The position numbers were made by a program, and so were the translations under genes. The notes under the pieces were generated by a model. The model made no database searches, was not told the origin of the DNA, and saw only the letters and a program-made list of their open reading frames with translations. A stretch of 10,025 nucleotides of DNA from Anaerolineae bacterium (GTDB taxonomy: Bacteria; Chloroflexota; Anaerolineae; JAAYZQ01): positions 1-10,025 of the forward strand of contig JAFGIA010000321.1 in the NCBI GenBank assembly GCA_016929795.1, in the 5' to 3' direction. The stretch's first letter is position 1. The number at the start of each line of letters is the position of its first letter. This document shows, one piece after another, positions 1 through 7,383 of this stretch.

Positions 1-1
1 C

Positions 2-1684
2 GAGCTCTGGTCGCGGGCGTACGACAGCGAGGAGAACGTGCTCGCCGCGGGCGCGGTTCAAACGGCGGACAGCGGCCTGGTCGTGCTGGCGACGATCACC
101 CACTTCCCCGATCCGGACGATGACCTTCTGCTCGTCAAGCTCGACGCCGAAGGGGATGAGGTCTGGTCACGCACCTGGGAAGAAGGCATCACTACAGCAC
201 ACGCACTCGTCAAAGCGGCAGATGGTGGCTACTTGATCGCCGGGTCCACCGCCACTCCAGATGGCACAGCCGATGCGAAAGAAGATTTCCTGTTCATCCA
301 GGTCGATGCAGACGGGCACGAGATGTGGCGGAGCACCTTTGGCGAACCGGACATGATCGATTATGGCGTGGCGCTGTCCCGCACGGCGGATGGTGGGTAC
401 ATCGCCGTGGGAGAACGGACGGCAGACAGGGTTACCTGGGAGAGCGATATCATGCTCGTCAAGATCGACGCCAGCGGGCGGCCGCTGTGGCAGCAGGTTC
501 AACCGGCCACGCACACCATGTTCTCTCGCATCCTCGAGCACCCAGAAGGCGGGTACATGATTGCTGGCGCGATGTTTGTCGATCCACGGTTCAACATCCT
601 CTTGATGAGAACGGACAGCCTGGGCAACATCCCCGCGCCTTCCTCCCGGTTGCCGGGATCGACCATCGCGGCACAGGTCAGTGCCGCCATCAAAGACCTT
701 GCCGTCGAGAGTGGGCTCTCGGGCGTGGTGCTCATGGCCCACGACGGCGAGCCGCTCTTCACCGCTGCCTACGGGCTGGCGGAGCGCGAACTCGACATCC
801 CCAACCAGATCGACACCCTCTTTAACCTGGGCTCGATGGACAAGATGTTCACAGGGGTCGCCATCCTGCAGTTAGTCGAACAGGGGCGGCTGGCCCTGGA
901 TGATACGATCGCCGAAGTGCTGCCCGACTATCCCAATCAGGAGGTTGCCAGGGCGGTCACGATCCACCACCTGCTCACGCACACGTCGGGCATGGGCGAT
1001 TGGTTTGACAGCGAACGTTACGAGGAGCTTCACGATCAACTCCGGGCCATCGAGGATTACCTGCCCCTTCTCGTCGACACGCCCCTCGCATTCGAGCCGG
1101 GCGAGCACTTCCTTTACAGCAACTCGGGGTACATCGTACTTGGGTTGATCGTCGCCAGAATCACCGGCCAGAGTTACTACGACTATGTCCGGGAGAGCAT
1201 TTTCGAGCCCGCCGGGATGACGCACACAGCGGCGTACGAGCTGGACGCGGACGTGCCGAATCGGGCGATCGGCTATACGCAGGTGGGCCCCGACGGCAGC
1301 GAGACAGGCGAAATCGCCGACTATTTCTTTGCCATGCCGATGAGAGGTAGCTCGGCTGGCGGTGGATTCTCGACGGCAGGTGACCTGCTGCGCTTTGCCA
1401 ATGCGCTGCTGGACCACGACCTGCTGAATACTCAATCGACCGAACTGCTCATGGAAGGCAAAGCCCCGATCAATGATCGCGCACAATACGCGTACGGCTT
1501 TTTCGACAGGATGCTGGAGGGCCAGCGCGTGGTGGGTCACAGCGGCGGCGCGCCCGGGATCTGTGACTATATGGATATCTATCTCGACCAGGGATACACC
1601 TTCATCGTACTGACCAACAGCGACGACGATTGCCTCGCCGTCATCGAGGCGACCAGGGAGATCTTGTTGCCCGCAGGCAACTAG
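2..1684 (+). CDS. Beta-propeller repeat protein fused to class C beta-lactamase-type serine hydrolase (5' end outside window)
   Basis: The frame is open from the left edge (codon at position 2). The first in-frame start-like codon, GTG at 38, falls inside a propeller repeat, so the gene is 5'-truncated by the window. From 2 to about 640 there are at least three full blades of the type D-[IF]-x-L-x-K-x-D-x-x-G-x-x-x-W followed by A-D-G-G-Y-x-x-A-G. From about 660 to the TAG stop there is a complete beta-lactamase/penicillin-binding-like domain (PF00144 type). Its nucleophile motif is SMDK (Ser codon 833), its second motif YSN (Tyr codon 1115), and an H-S-G-G (His codon 1538) replaces the KTG triad. 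The motif LLTHTSGM is typical of the family. Known relatives are esterases, D-amino-acid peptidases and, more rarely, beta-lactamases. The substrate is unknown here. Any signal peptide would lie upstream of the window. It converges with the SUMF1-fold gene 50 nt downstream. Confidence 0.9.
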   Translation, partial: ELWSRAYDSEENVLAAGAVQTADSGLVVLATITHFPDPDDDLLLVKLDAEGDEVWSRTWEEGITTAHALVKAADGGYLIAGSTATPDGTADAKEDFLFIQVDADGHEMWRSTFGEPDMIDYGVALSRTADGGYIAVGERTADRVTWESDIMLVKIDASGRPLWQQVQPATHTMFSRILEHPEGGYMIAGAMFVDPRFNILLMRTDSLGNIPAPSSRLPGSTIAAQVSAAIKDLAVESGLSGVVLMAHDGEPLFTAAYGLAERELDIPNQIDTLFNLGSMDKMFTGVAILQLVEQGRLALDDTIAEVLPDYPNQEVARAVTIHHLLTHTSGMGDWFDSERYEELHDQLRAIEDYLPLLVDTPLAFEPGEHFLYSNSGYIVLGLIVARITGQSYYDYVRESIFEPAGMTHTAAYELDADVPNRAIGYTQVGPDGSETGEIADYFFAMPMRGSSAGGGFSTAGDLLRFANALLDHDLLNTQSTELLMEGKAPINDRAQYAYGFFDRMLEGQRVVGHSGGAPGICDYMDIYLDQGYTFIVLTNSDDDCLAVIEATREILLPAGN

Positions 1685-1688
1685 GTCG

Positions 1689-1726
1689 CGAGGTAGGGGG
1701 GCCACTTCCCCATCGCGCGCACCTCG
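1689..1726. terminator. Candidate bidirectional hairpin between convergent genes
   Basis: Inverted arms CGAGGT (1689-1694) and ACCTCG (1721-1726) enclose a second possible GGGG/CCCC pairing (1696-1699 with 1708-1711). It lies in the 50-nt gap between two converging genes, where a shared terminator would be expected. There is no clear T tract on either side and the inner spacing is asymmetric, so support is weak. Confidence 0.25.
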
Positions 1727-1734
1727 TCCGCCCC

Positions 1735-2808
1735 TTATCGCGGGATCGGCAGGTCGGGGTCGACTCGCGGCAGGGTGCCCTGATGCTCGGGCTCGGCTGC
1801 GCGTTCATCACCGCTGGGATCAGCCGCCGGCTGCCCCCCCCTGGGTAGCTCGCCGGGCAGCGTGCCCGCGCCAGCGATTGCCGCCTCGAAAGAACGCGCG
1901 CAGCGGAATCCATACAAGGCCGTCGACTGGGTTGGTGGCCGTTGGTTGCGATTCGCCGATCTCACCACATAGGAGGGATCGAGCCGGGCTCCGCCGCGCA
2001 CGCCGCGCAGGCTGGTGTTATCCTGTTCCACCGTCACTTCCCGGCCGTCGGCCGGATCGTATGGATAGTCGATCAAGATCGTGCTTACCCACTCCCAGAC
2101 GTTTCCGGCCATGTCCAGCGCGCCCACCCACGATGCCCCTGCCGGATAGCTGCCGACAGGCGCCGTCGTCTGGTACCCATCGTCGTGGCCGAGATCCGCC
2201 CCCGGATACAGGCAGTGCAGGTCGCAAAAGTTCAGCCGGTTGCCGTCAAACGTGTTTCCCCACGGATAGATCAGGCCATCGGGGCCGCGGGCAGCGTACT
2301 CCCACTCGACTTCCGTGGGCAAACGCGCGTCGCGCGCCCTGCAGTATGCGTCCGCCTCGAACCACGTGATCGACTCCCTCGGCTGGTCCGGCTTGCGCCA
2401 CCAGCCATATGAGCCGATCTGCCCATTCGTGACCTCGTAGAGATCAATCCAGAAGGGCTCGTCGAAGCACTGCCGGTGGGCAGGCTGCTCGTCTGCGTAC
2501 AGCCCCCGTCGATCCATCAGCGTCAGCGCAACCTCGATCTGTGCCTCCGTGCTGCCCATGGTAAAGCAGCCGGCCGGCACCAACACCATCTCGACGCCGT
2601 CGAATTCGCGGATGACCGGCGTCCATTCGTCGTTGGTAGAGACACCGCTGCAAGCTGACTCGGGGAGGCCGGCGTTGGTGCATGGCGTGGTGGTGGAACG
2701 ATCGGGTATCTGCTTCTGGCTATCGTTGGCTGACGACAGACTCTGAACATCGGCGGCTGAAAAGAGCAAAAACACCAACAGCCAGGCGGCTCTGCCCGTC
2801 ACTCTCAT
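1735..2808 (-). CDS. Secreted SUMF1/FGE-fold domain protein, catalytic cysteines absent
   Basis: A 357-aa protein. The ATG start at 2808 is preceded by a purine-rich GGGAGGGAGAG ribosome-binding site. Residues 1-23 look like a signal peptide (basic start, then a Leu/Phe/Val/Ala-rich core), so export is predicted. Residues about 68-305 form a formylglycine-generating-enzyme/SUMF1-type domain (PF03781). Hallmarks are VPAGCFTMGS, RLPTEVEWEYAARG, YPWGN, MAGNVWEW (233-240), LRGVRGG (267-273) and GFRCAR (300-305). True FGEs have a Cys pair just after the RGGSW-like motif; here that stretch reads ARLDPSYVVRSANR with no Cys, so formylglycine synthesis is unlikely. Several other Cys (43, 53, 81, 114, 156, 195, 199, 303) could form disulfides outside the cytoplasm. 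Residues about 306-357 are a Pro/Gly/Glu-rich tail that looks disordered. The role is unknown; binding or structural functions are possible for this C-type-lectin-like fold. Confidence 0.9.
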   Translation of the reverse strand: MRVTGRAAWLLVFLLFSAADVQSLSSANDSQKQIPDRSTTTPCTNAGLPESACSGVSTNDEWTPVIREFDGVEMVLVPAGCFTMGSTEAQIEVALTLMDRRGLYADEQPAHRQCFDEPFWIDLYEVTNGQIGSYGWWRKPDQPRESITWFEADAYCRARDARLPTEVEWEYAARGPDGLIYPWGNTFDGNRLNFCDLHCLYPGADLGHDDGYQTTAPVGSYPAGASWVGALDMAGNVWEWVSTILIDYPYDPADGREVTVEQDNTSLRGVRGGARLDPSYVVRSANRNQRPPTQSTALYGFRCARSFEAAIAGAGTLPGELPRGGQPAADPSGDERAAEPEHQGTLPRVDPDLPIPR

Positions 2809-2914
2809 CTCTCCCTCCCATCGTCACGCGTTCGCCAATCCTGCCGTGCGCGGGTCCTGCCACCCGATAGGATATCACAAGAGGATCGAAAGCACATCGG
2901 GGAGGTGGTCAATA

Positions 2915-2932
2915 TTGGCTAGGCCACCTGGC
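2915..2932 (+). repeat. 18-nt direct repeat, copy 1
   Basis: The sequence TTGGCTAGGCCACCTGGC matches 3106-3123 at 17 of 18 positions, with centres 191 nt apart. Copy 1 lies in the divergent intergenic region. Its function is unknown; an operator pair or chance duplication are both possible. Confidence 0.6.
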
Positions 2933-2986
2933 CGATATCGAACAACCCCCATCGACCCTGCACCCGGGCTGAGATCTCTCATCCGT

Positions 2987-3013
2987 TTGACTTGCGCAGC
3001 GAGCCAGTAATAG
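2987..3013 (+). promoter_or_regulatory. Weak sigma70-type promoter candidate for the glycosyltransferase operon
   Basis: TTGACT (2987-2992) is a 5/6 match to a -35 box, followed after 15 nt by TAATAG (3008-3013), a poor -10. It lies 66 nt upstream of the chosen ATG at 3079. The short spacer and weak -10 make this tentative. Confidence 0.2.
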
Positions 3014-3078
3014 CAGGCTCCATTTTCCATCTCTATGTAGTAGGGGGAGAGGCGCGTCTGCAAGAGCGAGGAGTCAAG

Positions 3079-6000
3079 ATGGAGCCATACGCGAAAATGA
3101 TTCCGTTGGGTAGGCCACCTGGCGATGCCATGAAACTCGATTGGGAAAAGGCGGCCTACCTGGCCATCCTGCTGCTGGCCATCGCCAGCCGCTTTTGGGA
3201 TCTCGGGGCGCGGGCGATGAGCTTTGACGAGACCACGCACGCCCTCTACTCCTACAAGCTGTACACAGGCGAGGGCTTTGTCCACAACCCGCTGATGCAC
3301 GGCCCATTCCTGTTTCATGCCAATGCACTGGTCTTTTTCCTTTTTGGCGACAACGACTATACCGCGCGCATCATGCCCGCCCTGTTCGGCGTGTTGCTGG
3401 TGATGAGCCCGCTCCTGCTGCGCCGCTGGCTGACGCGCACTGGTGCGCTCATCACCTCCGCGCTCCTGCTCATCTCCCCCTTCTTTCTCTACTACTCGCG
3501 CTACCTACGCAACGAGATCTATATGACGGTGTGGATGGTCCTGCTCACCGCGGCGCTCTTTCACTTTGCCACCAGCCGCAAGCCGGGCTGGTTCTACGTG
3601 GGCGCCGCAGCGCTGATGCTCGCGCTGGCGACCAAGGAGAATGCCTACCTCTTTGGCTTTACAGGTGCGGCGTTCCTCGCCGCCGCCGTCGTATGGGAGC
3701 GTGTCCACCCGCGAAAGCGCTTCTGGCTGTACGCTGGCGGCATCGTGCTCACCGCGATCTTGGTGATCCCCGCTTACCTGCTGGGCAGCCCACCAGCCGA
3801 AGGCGAGGAAGCCGCCGAGGCAGCGAGCGGCGTTCTGTCAGTTCTGGACGCATTGCTCACCGTCGTAGGTGGCACCATCCCCGCGATTCTGATCGCCGGC
3901 ACCCTGATCCGCTCCCGCCATCCCCAGCCTAGCCGCGTGGAAGAGGCGCTGCGCGCTCTTTCCTGGCGCCACTGGCTCGTCGCCGCCACAATCCTGTTCC
4001 TGATCTATGCCCTGCTCTTCACCACCTTTTTCACCAATCCGGCCGGACTGGTGACCGGTATCCCTGGCTCGCTCAGCTACTGGCTTGCCCAGCAGGACGT
4101 GCAGCGCGGCACCCAACCACTCTACTACTACCTGATGCTACTGGCTTTATACGAATTCGTACCCCTGCTCTTTGGTGCGGCGGGCATGGTCTATTACCTG
4201 GCACGGGCTAGGGTCCGCTTTGAGCACGCAAGTTGGAGTGATTCTGGCTCTCTCTTTGTCGCCTACCTCATCTTCTGGGCGCTGGACAGCCTCTTCCTCT
4301 ATAGCTGGGCTGGCGAGCGCATGCCATGGATGGTCGTGCACCAGGCGCTGCCGATCGTGCTATTGGCCGGTAGATTCGTCGGCGACTTGTTCGAACGAGT
4401 GGATTGGCGTGGCGCGTGGCAGCGCGGTGGCGCGCTGCTGGCCCTGCTGCTGCCCGTGACCCTGTTCAGCTTCTACGGCATGGCCCGTCTACAGCAGATG
4501 AACAACATCCTCACCGTGCTGCCCATTGCCCTCTTCTTGCTGCTCTTGACCGCCCTGCTCATCCGCCGGCTGGGCGCGCGACACGCGCTGGCGGTGACCG
4601 GCGCCACGGCCCTCGGCTTTCTCTCGTTTTTCACCGCGCGCTTTGCCTGGATGGCTTCTTTCATCAACTATGACTATGCCACCGAGCCACTGGTCTATGC
4701 CCACGGCACACCCGACGTCAAGCTCGTGATGGACGAGATCGCCCAGATCTCGGAGCGCACCGTGGGCGACAAGATGGTCGAGGTAGCCTACGACGTGGAA
4801 GCGTCGTGGCCCATCGAGTGGTATATGCGCGAGTACCCAAACTGCACCTACTATGGCGACACGCCGACGCGCAATGTGCTGGACGTGCCGCTGATCATTG
4901 CCAGCAGCGAGATCGACGCGCGGGTTCAGCCCTTCCTGAAGGACCGCTACCAACGCTTCCGCAGGCGCGGGCTCTGGTGGCCCACCGAGCTCTACAAGGA
5001 TCTCACCTGGCAACGCATCGGCGACATCCTGGCATCCCCGGAGAAGCGGCGGATCCTGTGGGACATCTTTTACTATCGACGATATCCTCGCACGACGGGC
5101 GACTGGTACCACGCCAGCTATCTCTACTTTTACGTGCGCAAGGACGTGGCGCAGCAGCTTTGGGGATGGGGCACGCTGCCGCCAGAGGCGTTCGAGCTAC
5201 CGCCTGACCGCTACGCCGAGGCCCACGTGGAGCTGGACGTGGCCCAGGTCTGGGGTGAGACCGGCACCGAGCCAGGTCAATTCAACCACCCGCGGGGTGT
5301 AGCGGCGGGCCCGGATGGGAACGTGTACGTGACCGACTCGGATAACGACCGTGTGCAGGTGTTCGACGACGAAGGGCGCCTGCTGCGCGTGTGGGGCAGC
5401 CACTGCGCACTCGACACCGGCCTCGGCTGCGCCACGCCAGGTGGCGCAGGACAGTTCCAGGAGCCGTGGGGCATCGCCGTGGGACCGGATGGGCGCGTGT
5501 ACGTGGCCGACACGTGGAACCATCGCATCCAGGTGTTCGACGCCGACGGCCGCTTTCTGACCCAATGGGGTGCCTTTGGCCAGACGGGCGACGCGCCAGG
5601 GCTCTTGTATGGGCCGCGGGACATTGCCGTGGATGCCTCAGGGCGCGTGTTCGTCACCGACACGGGCAACAAGCGGGTGCTGGCCTTTGACCAGGACGGC
5701 AGGCTGCTGGATCAATGGGGTGGCGCTGGCAGTGGGCCGGGCCAGTTCGAGGAGCCGGTCGGCATCGCCCTGGATGCGGATGGCAACCTCTACATCGCCG
5801 ACGTATGGAACGGGCGCATCCAGGTCTTTGACCACGATCTTGCCTTTGTTCGTGAATGGCCGGTAGAGGGTTGGTACGGCGAGTCGGTGGTCAACAAGCC
5901 CTCCCTGGCTGTGGATGGCAATGGCCGTGTGTACGCCACCGACCCGGAAGGCTACCGCGTGGCCGTGTTCAGCCCCGAGGGGGACCTGCTGGCGACCTTT

Positions 6001-6132
6001 GGCCGCTACGGATTCGAGCCCGATGCCTTCAGCCTGCCGACGGGCATCGACGTGGATCGGGATGGGTCCATCCTGGTCGCTGACACCAACGGGCAGCGTA
6101 TCGTCAAATTTGCGCCGCTACCACAAGATTGA
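3079..6132 (+). CDS. Agl23-like (TIGR03663 type) GT-C membrane glycosyltransferase with C-terminal NHL beta-propeller
   Basis: A 1017-aa protein from ATG 3079, chosen because GAGGAG (3068-3073) sits 5 nt upstream; the frame can open earlier at TTG 2992, but that has no ribosome-binding site. Residues 1 to about 570 are polytopic. The first helix (about 22-43) is followed by SFDETTHALYSYKLY, with D50 and E51 as the likely catalytic acidic pair of GT-C/PMT-like enzymes. The motif YSWAGERMPW (408-417) is characteristic of the family. A soluble stretch follows, then six NHL blades (about 724-1017) with repeated GPDGxVYVxDxxNxRxQVFD units. Family knowledge: GT-C enzymes transfer sugars from polyprenyl-linked donors outside the membrane, but TIGR03663 members are poorly characterised. 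The propeller probably faces outward and binds a glycan or protein partner. The gene lies 11 nt before a GT1 gene, suggesting one operon. Confidence 0.92.
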   Translation: MEPYAKMIPLGRPPGDAMKLDWEKAAYLAILLLAIASRFWDLGARAMSFDETTHALYSYKLYTGEGFVHNPLMHGPFLFHANALVFFLFGDNDYTARIMPALFGVLLVMSPLLLRRWLTRTGALITSALLLISPFFLYYSRYLRNEIYMTVWMVLLTAALFHFATSRKPGWFYVGAAALMLALATKENAYLFGFTGAAFLAAAVVWERVHPRKRFWLYAGGIVLTAILVIPAYLLGSPPAEGEEAAEAASGVLSVLDALLTVVGGTIPAILIAGTLIRSRHPQPSRVEEALRALSWRHWLVAATILFLIYALLFTTFFTNPAGLVTGIPGSLSYWLAQQDVQRGTQPLYYYLMLLALYEFVPLLFGAAGMVYYLARARVRFEHASWSDSGSLFVAYLIFWALDSLFLYSWAGERMPWMVVHQALPIVLLAGRFVGDLFERVDWRGAWQRGGALLALLLPVTLFSFYGMARLQQMNNILTVLPIALFLLLLTALLIRRLGARHALAVTGATALGFLSFFTARFAWMASFINYDYATEPLVYAHGTPDVKLVMDEIAQISERTVGDKMVEVAYDVEASWPIEWYMREYPNCTYYGDTPTRNVLDVPLIIASSEIDARVQPFLKDRYQRFRRRGLWWPTELYKDLTWQRIGDILASPEKRRILWDIFYYRRYPRTTGDWYHASYLYFYVRKDVAQQLWGWGTLPPEAFELPPDRYAEAHVELDVAQVWGETGTEPGQFNHPRGVAAGPDGNVYVTDSDNDRVQVFDDEGRLLRVWGSHCALDTGLGCATPGGAGQFQEPWGIAVGPDGRVYVADTWNHRIQVFDADGRFLTQWGAFGQTGDAPGLLYGPRDIAVDASGRVFVTDTGNKRVLAFDQDGRLLDQWGGAGSGPGQFEEPVGIALDADGNLYIADVWNGRIQVFDHDLAFVREWPVEGWYGESVVNKPSLAVDGNGRVYATDPEGYRVAVFSPEGDLLATFGRYGFEPDAFSLPTGIDVDRDGSILVADTNGQRIVKFAPLPQD
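3106..3123 (+). repeat. 18-nt direct repeat, copy 2
   Basis: Partner of 2915-2932 with one mismatch (G for C at the fifth base). It lies inside the first codons of the Agl23-like gene if ATG 3079 is the start, or just upstream of the alternative ATG at 3130. If the repeat is an operator, this would favour the later start, but no good ribosome-binding site precedes 3130. Confidence 0.6.
5248..6117 (+). other. Six-bladed NHL propeller-coding repeat array
   Basis: Six tandem units, each about 110-155 nt, begin near 5248, 5446, 5590, 5734, 5866 and 6001. Each encodes a W-G...G-x-F...P-x-G-[IV]-[AD]-[VL]-[DG] strand followed by D-G-x-[VL]-Y-[VI]-[TA]-D and R-[VI]-x-x-F. Blade 2 has a small Cys-containing insertion before it (two Cys in SHCALDTGLGCATPGG). 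Six blades is the normal number for a closed NHL propeller, so the domain appears complete. Confidence 0.85.
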
Positions 6133-6143
6133 GGGGGCAAACC

Positions 6144-7358
6144 GTGAGAATTGTGATCCCCACCATTGGCTCGCGCGGAGACGTGCAGCCCTTCCTGGCC
6201 CTCGGCCAGGGCTTGATTCAAGCCGGTCACACCGTCACGCTGGCATCTCTTTCCGTCATGAAAATGCTGGTCGAGTCCCATGGTGTGCCCTTTGCCCCGA
6301 TCGGCCCTGACATCGACCTCGAAGAGGAAGTGGCGGCCGTCCGCCGCCAGTCACGCCACGCCGCCGTGGGCCTGGTACGCGCCATGCGCTTTTCGTTCGA
6401 CATCCTGGAGCGGTCGCACGCAGACATCCTGGCGCTCTGCCGCGAAGCGGACCTGGTGGTCGTGCCCGCCCAGAGCGCGGCCGGGAAGAACGAAGCCGAT
6501 CTGTTGGACTTGCCTTACCTGAGCGTCAACTATGTGCCGTGGGGCATCCCCTGGGACGATCCCGGGCGGCCGTGGACCAAGCGGCTGGCCTACGGCGCCA
6601 TTGACGGTTTGATCGGCCTGATCACCACCCGGCCACTCAACCGCGTCCGCAAGCAGCAGGGCCTGCCGCCTGTTGGCCCGGAGGGGTTTGGCTCGCCGCG
6701 CCTGAACCTGGTGCCGGTCAGCCCGGCCGTGTACCCACCCAATCCCCACTGGGCGCCCCACCATCACATGGTGGGCTATTGGTTCGCCCAGGAGCCCGCC
6801 GGCTGGCAGCCCGCACCGAACCTGCTCGCCTTCCTGGAGGACGGCGAGCCTCCCCTGGTGGTCAGCCTGGGCGCGATGAGCCTGGGCAAGGAAGGTGCAT
6901 TCGCATCCGCCACACTGTTCGTAAAAGCCATTCGGCAGGTGGGTTCGCGTGCGATCGTCCAGGGCTGGGAGGAGGGGCTCAAGCAGTTGAGCCTGCCGCC
7001 GGACATCTACCCCGCGGGGTCGCTGCCATATAACTGGCTTCTGCCGCGCTGCGCCGGCCTGGTGCACCATGGCGGCATGGGTACCACGTCGGCCGGCCTG
7101 CGGGCGGGCCTGCCTGCCCTGGTCATCCCGCACCTGGTCGATCAGTTCTACTGGGGTCAGCGGGTGCACGAGCTGGGAGCCGGGCCGCCGCCCATCCGCC
7201 ACACCAGGCTGGATGCATCCAGTCTGGTGGCAGGACTGGAGGAGCTGACCCGTAACCCGGCGCTGCGGGCTGCGGCCTCCGCCCTCGGCGAGCAGATCCG
7301 CACCGAGCGTGGGGTCAAGAATGGAGTACGTCTGATTGAGGAGACATTTGGTTCCTGA
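6144..7358 (+). CDS. GT1/MGT-type glycosyltransferase (UDP-sugar dependent, sterol/macrolide glucosyltransferase-like)
   Basis: A 404-aa protein starting at GTG 6144, chosen because GAGGGGG (6131-6137) is 6 nt upstream and the product then begins MRIVIPTIGSRGDVQPFLAL, the normal N-terminus of this family. An earlier TTG at 6129 overlaps the previous stop and lacks a binding site. The fold is GT-B: the acceptor-side motif SRGDVQP (10-16) and the donor-site motif HHGGMGTT (308-315) followed by PHLVDQ (329-334), as in COG1819/YjiC-type enzymes. No signal peptide or membrane helix is seen, so it is cytosolic or membrane-associated. Relatives glycosylate sterols, carotenoids, macrolides or lipids; the acceptor cannot be read from sequence. 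It follows the Agl23-like gene by 11 nt, consistent with co-transcription, and converges with a transporter gene 25 nt downstream. Confidence 0.92.
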   Translation: MRIVIPTIGSRGDVQPFLALGQGLIQAGHTVTLASLSVMKMLVESHGVPFAPIGPDIDLEEEVAAVRRQSRHAAVGLVRAMRFSFDILERSHADILALCREADLVVVPAQSAAGKNEADLLDLPYLSVNYVPWGIPWDDPGRPWTKRLAYGAIDGLIGLITTRPLNRVRKQQGLPPVGPEGFGSPRLNLVPVSPAVYPPNPHWAPHHHMVGYWFAQEPAGWQPAPNLLAFLEDGEPPLVVSLGAMSLGKEGAFASATLFVKAIRQVGSRAIVQGWEEGLKQLSLPPDIYPAGSLPYNWLLPRCAGLVHHGGMGTTSAGLRAGLPALVIPHLVDQFYWGQRVHELGAGPPPIRHTRLDASSLVAGLEELTRNPALRAAASALGEQIRTERGVKNGVRLIEETFGS

Positions 7359-7383
7359 TCGGGCACGAGCGTTCGAGTTTGCC

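Larger units (their letters stand above)
2809..3078. promoter_or_regulatory. Divergent intergenic region with 18-nt direct repeat
   Basis: This 270-nt region separates two divergently transcribed genes and should hold promoters for both. It contains one copy of an 18-nt direct repeat (2915-2932) whose partner (3106-3123) lies inside the start of the downstream gene. It also has an inverted pair AGGTGG (2903-2908) and CCACCT (2924-2929) around AATATT, and a palindrome CGATATCG (2933-2940). No convincing small gene was seen. Confidence 0.4.

Noticed and set aside
872..1705. 277-codon minus-strand frame opposite the hydrolase domain
   Set aside because: Antisense to intact catalytic motifs, with no recognisable family features.
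1735..2808. SUMF1 fold as the variable protein of a diversity-generating retroelement
   Set aside because: There is no reverse transcriptase and no template/variable repeat pair in the window, so the fold alone is not enough.
2992..3078. TTG 2992 as the start of the Agl23-like gene
   Set aside because: It has no ribosome-binding site and overlaps the candidate -35 box, whereas ATG 3079 has GAGGAG at good spacing.
2875..3318. 147-codon minus-strand frame across the divergent intergenic region
   Set aside because: It begins inside the Agl23-like gene, shows no domain, and no promoter or ribosome-binding site supports it.
6351..7202. 283-codon minus-strand frame opposite the GT1 gene
   Set aside because: Antisense shadow; the plus strand encodes the conserved HHGGMGTT and PHLVDQ motifs.
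7359..7383. Possible terminator between the converging GT1 and transporter genes
   Set aside because: The 25-nt gap shows no convincing stem or T tract.
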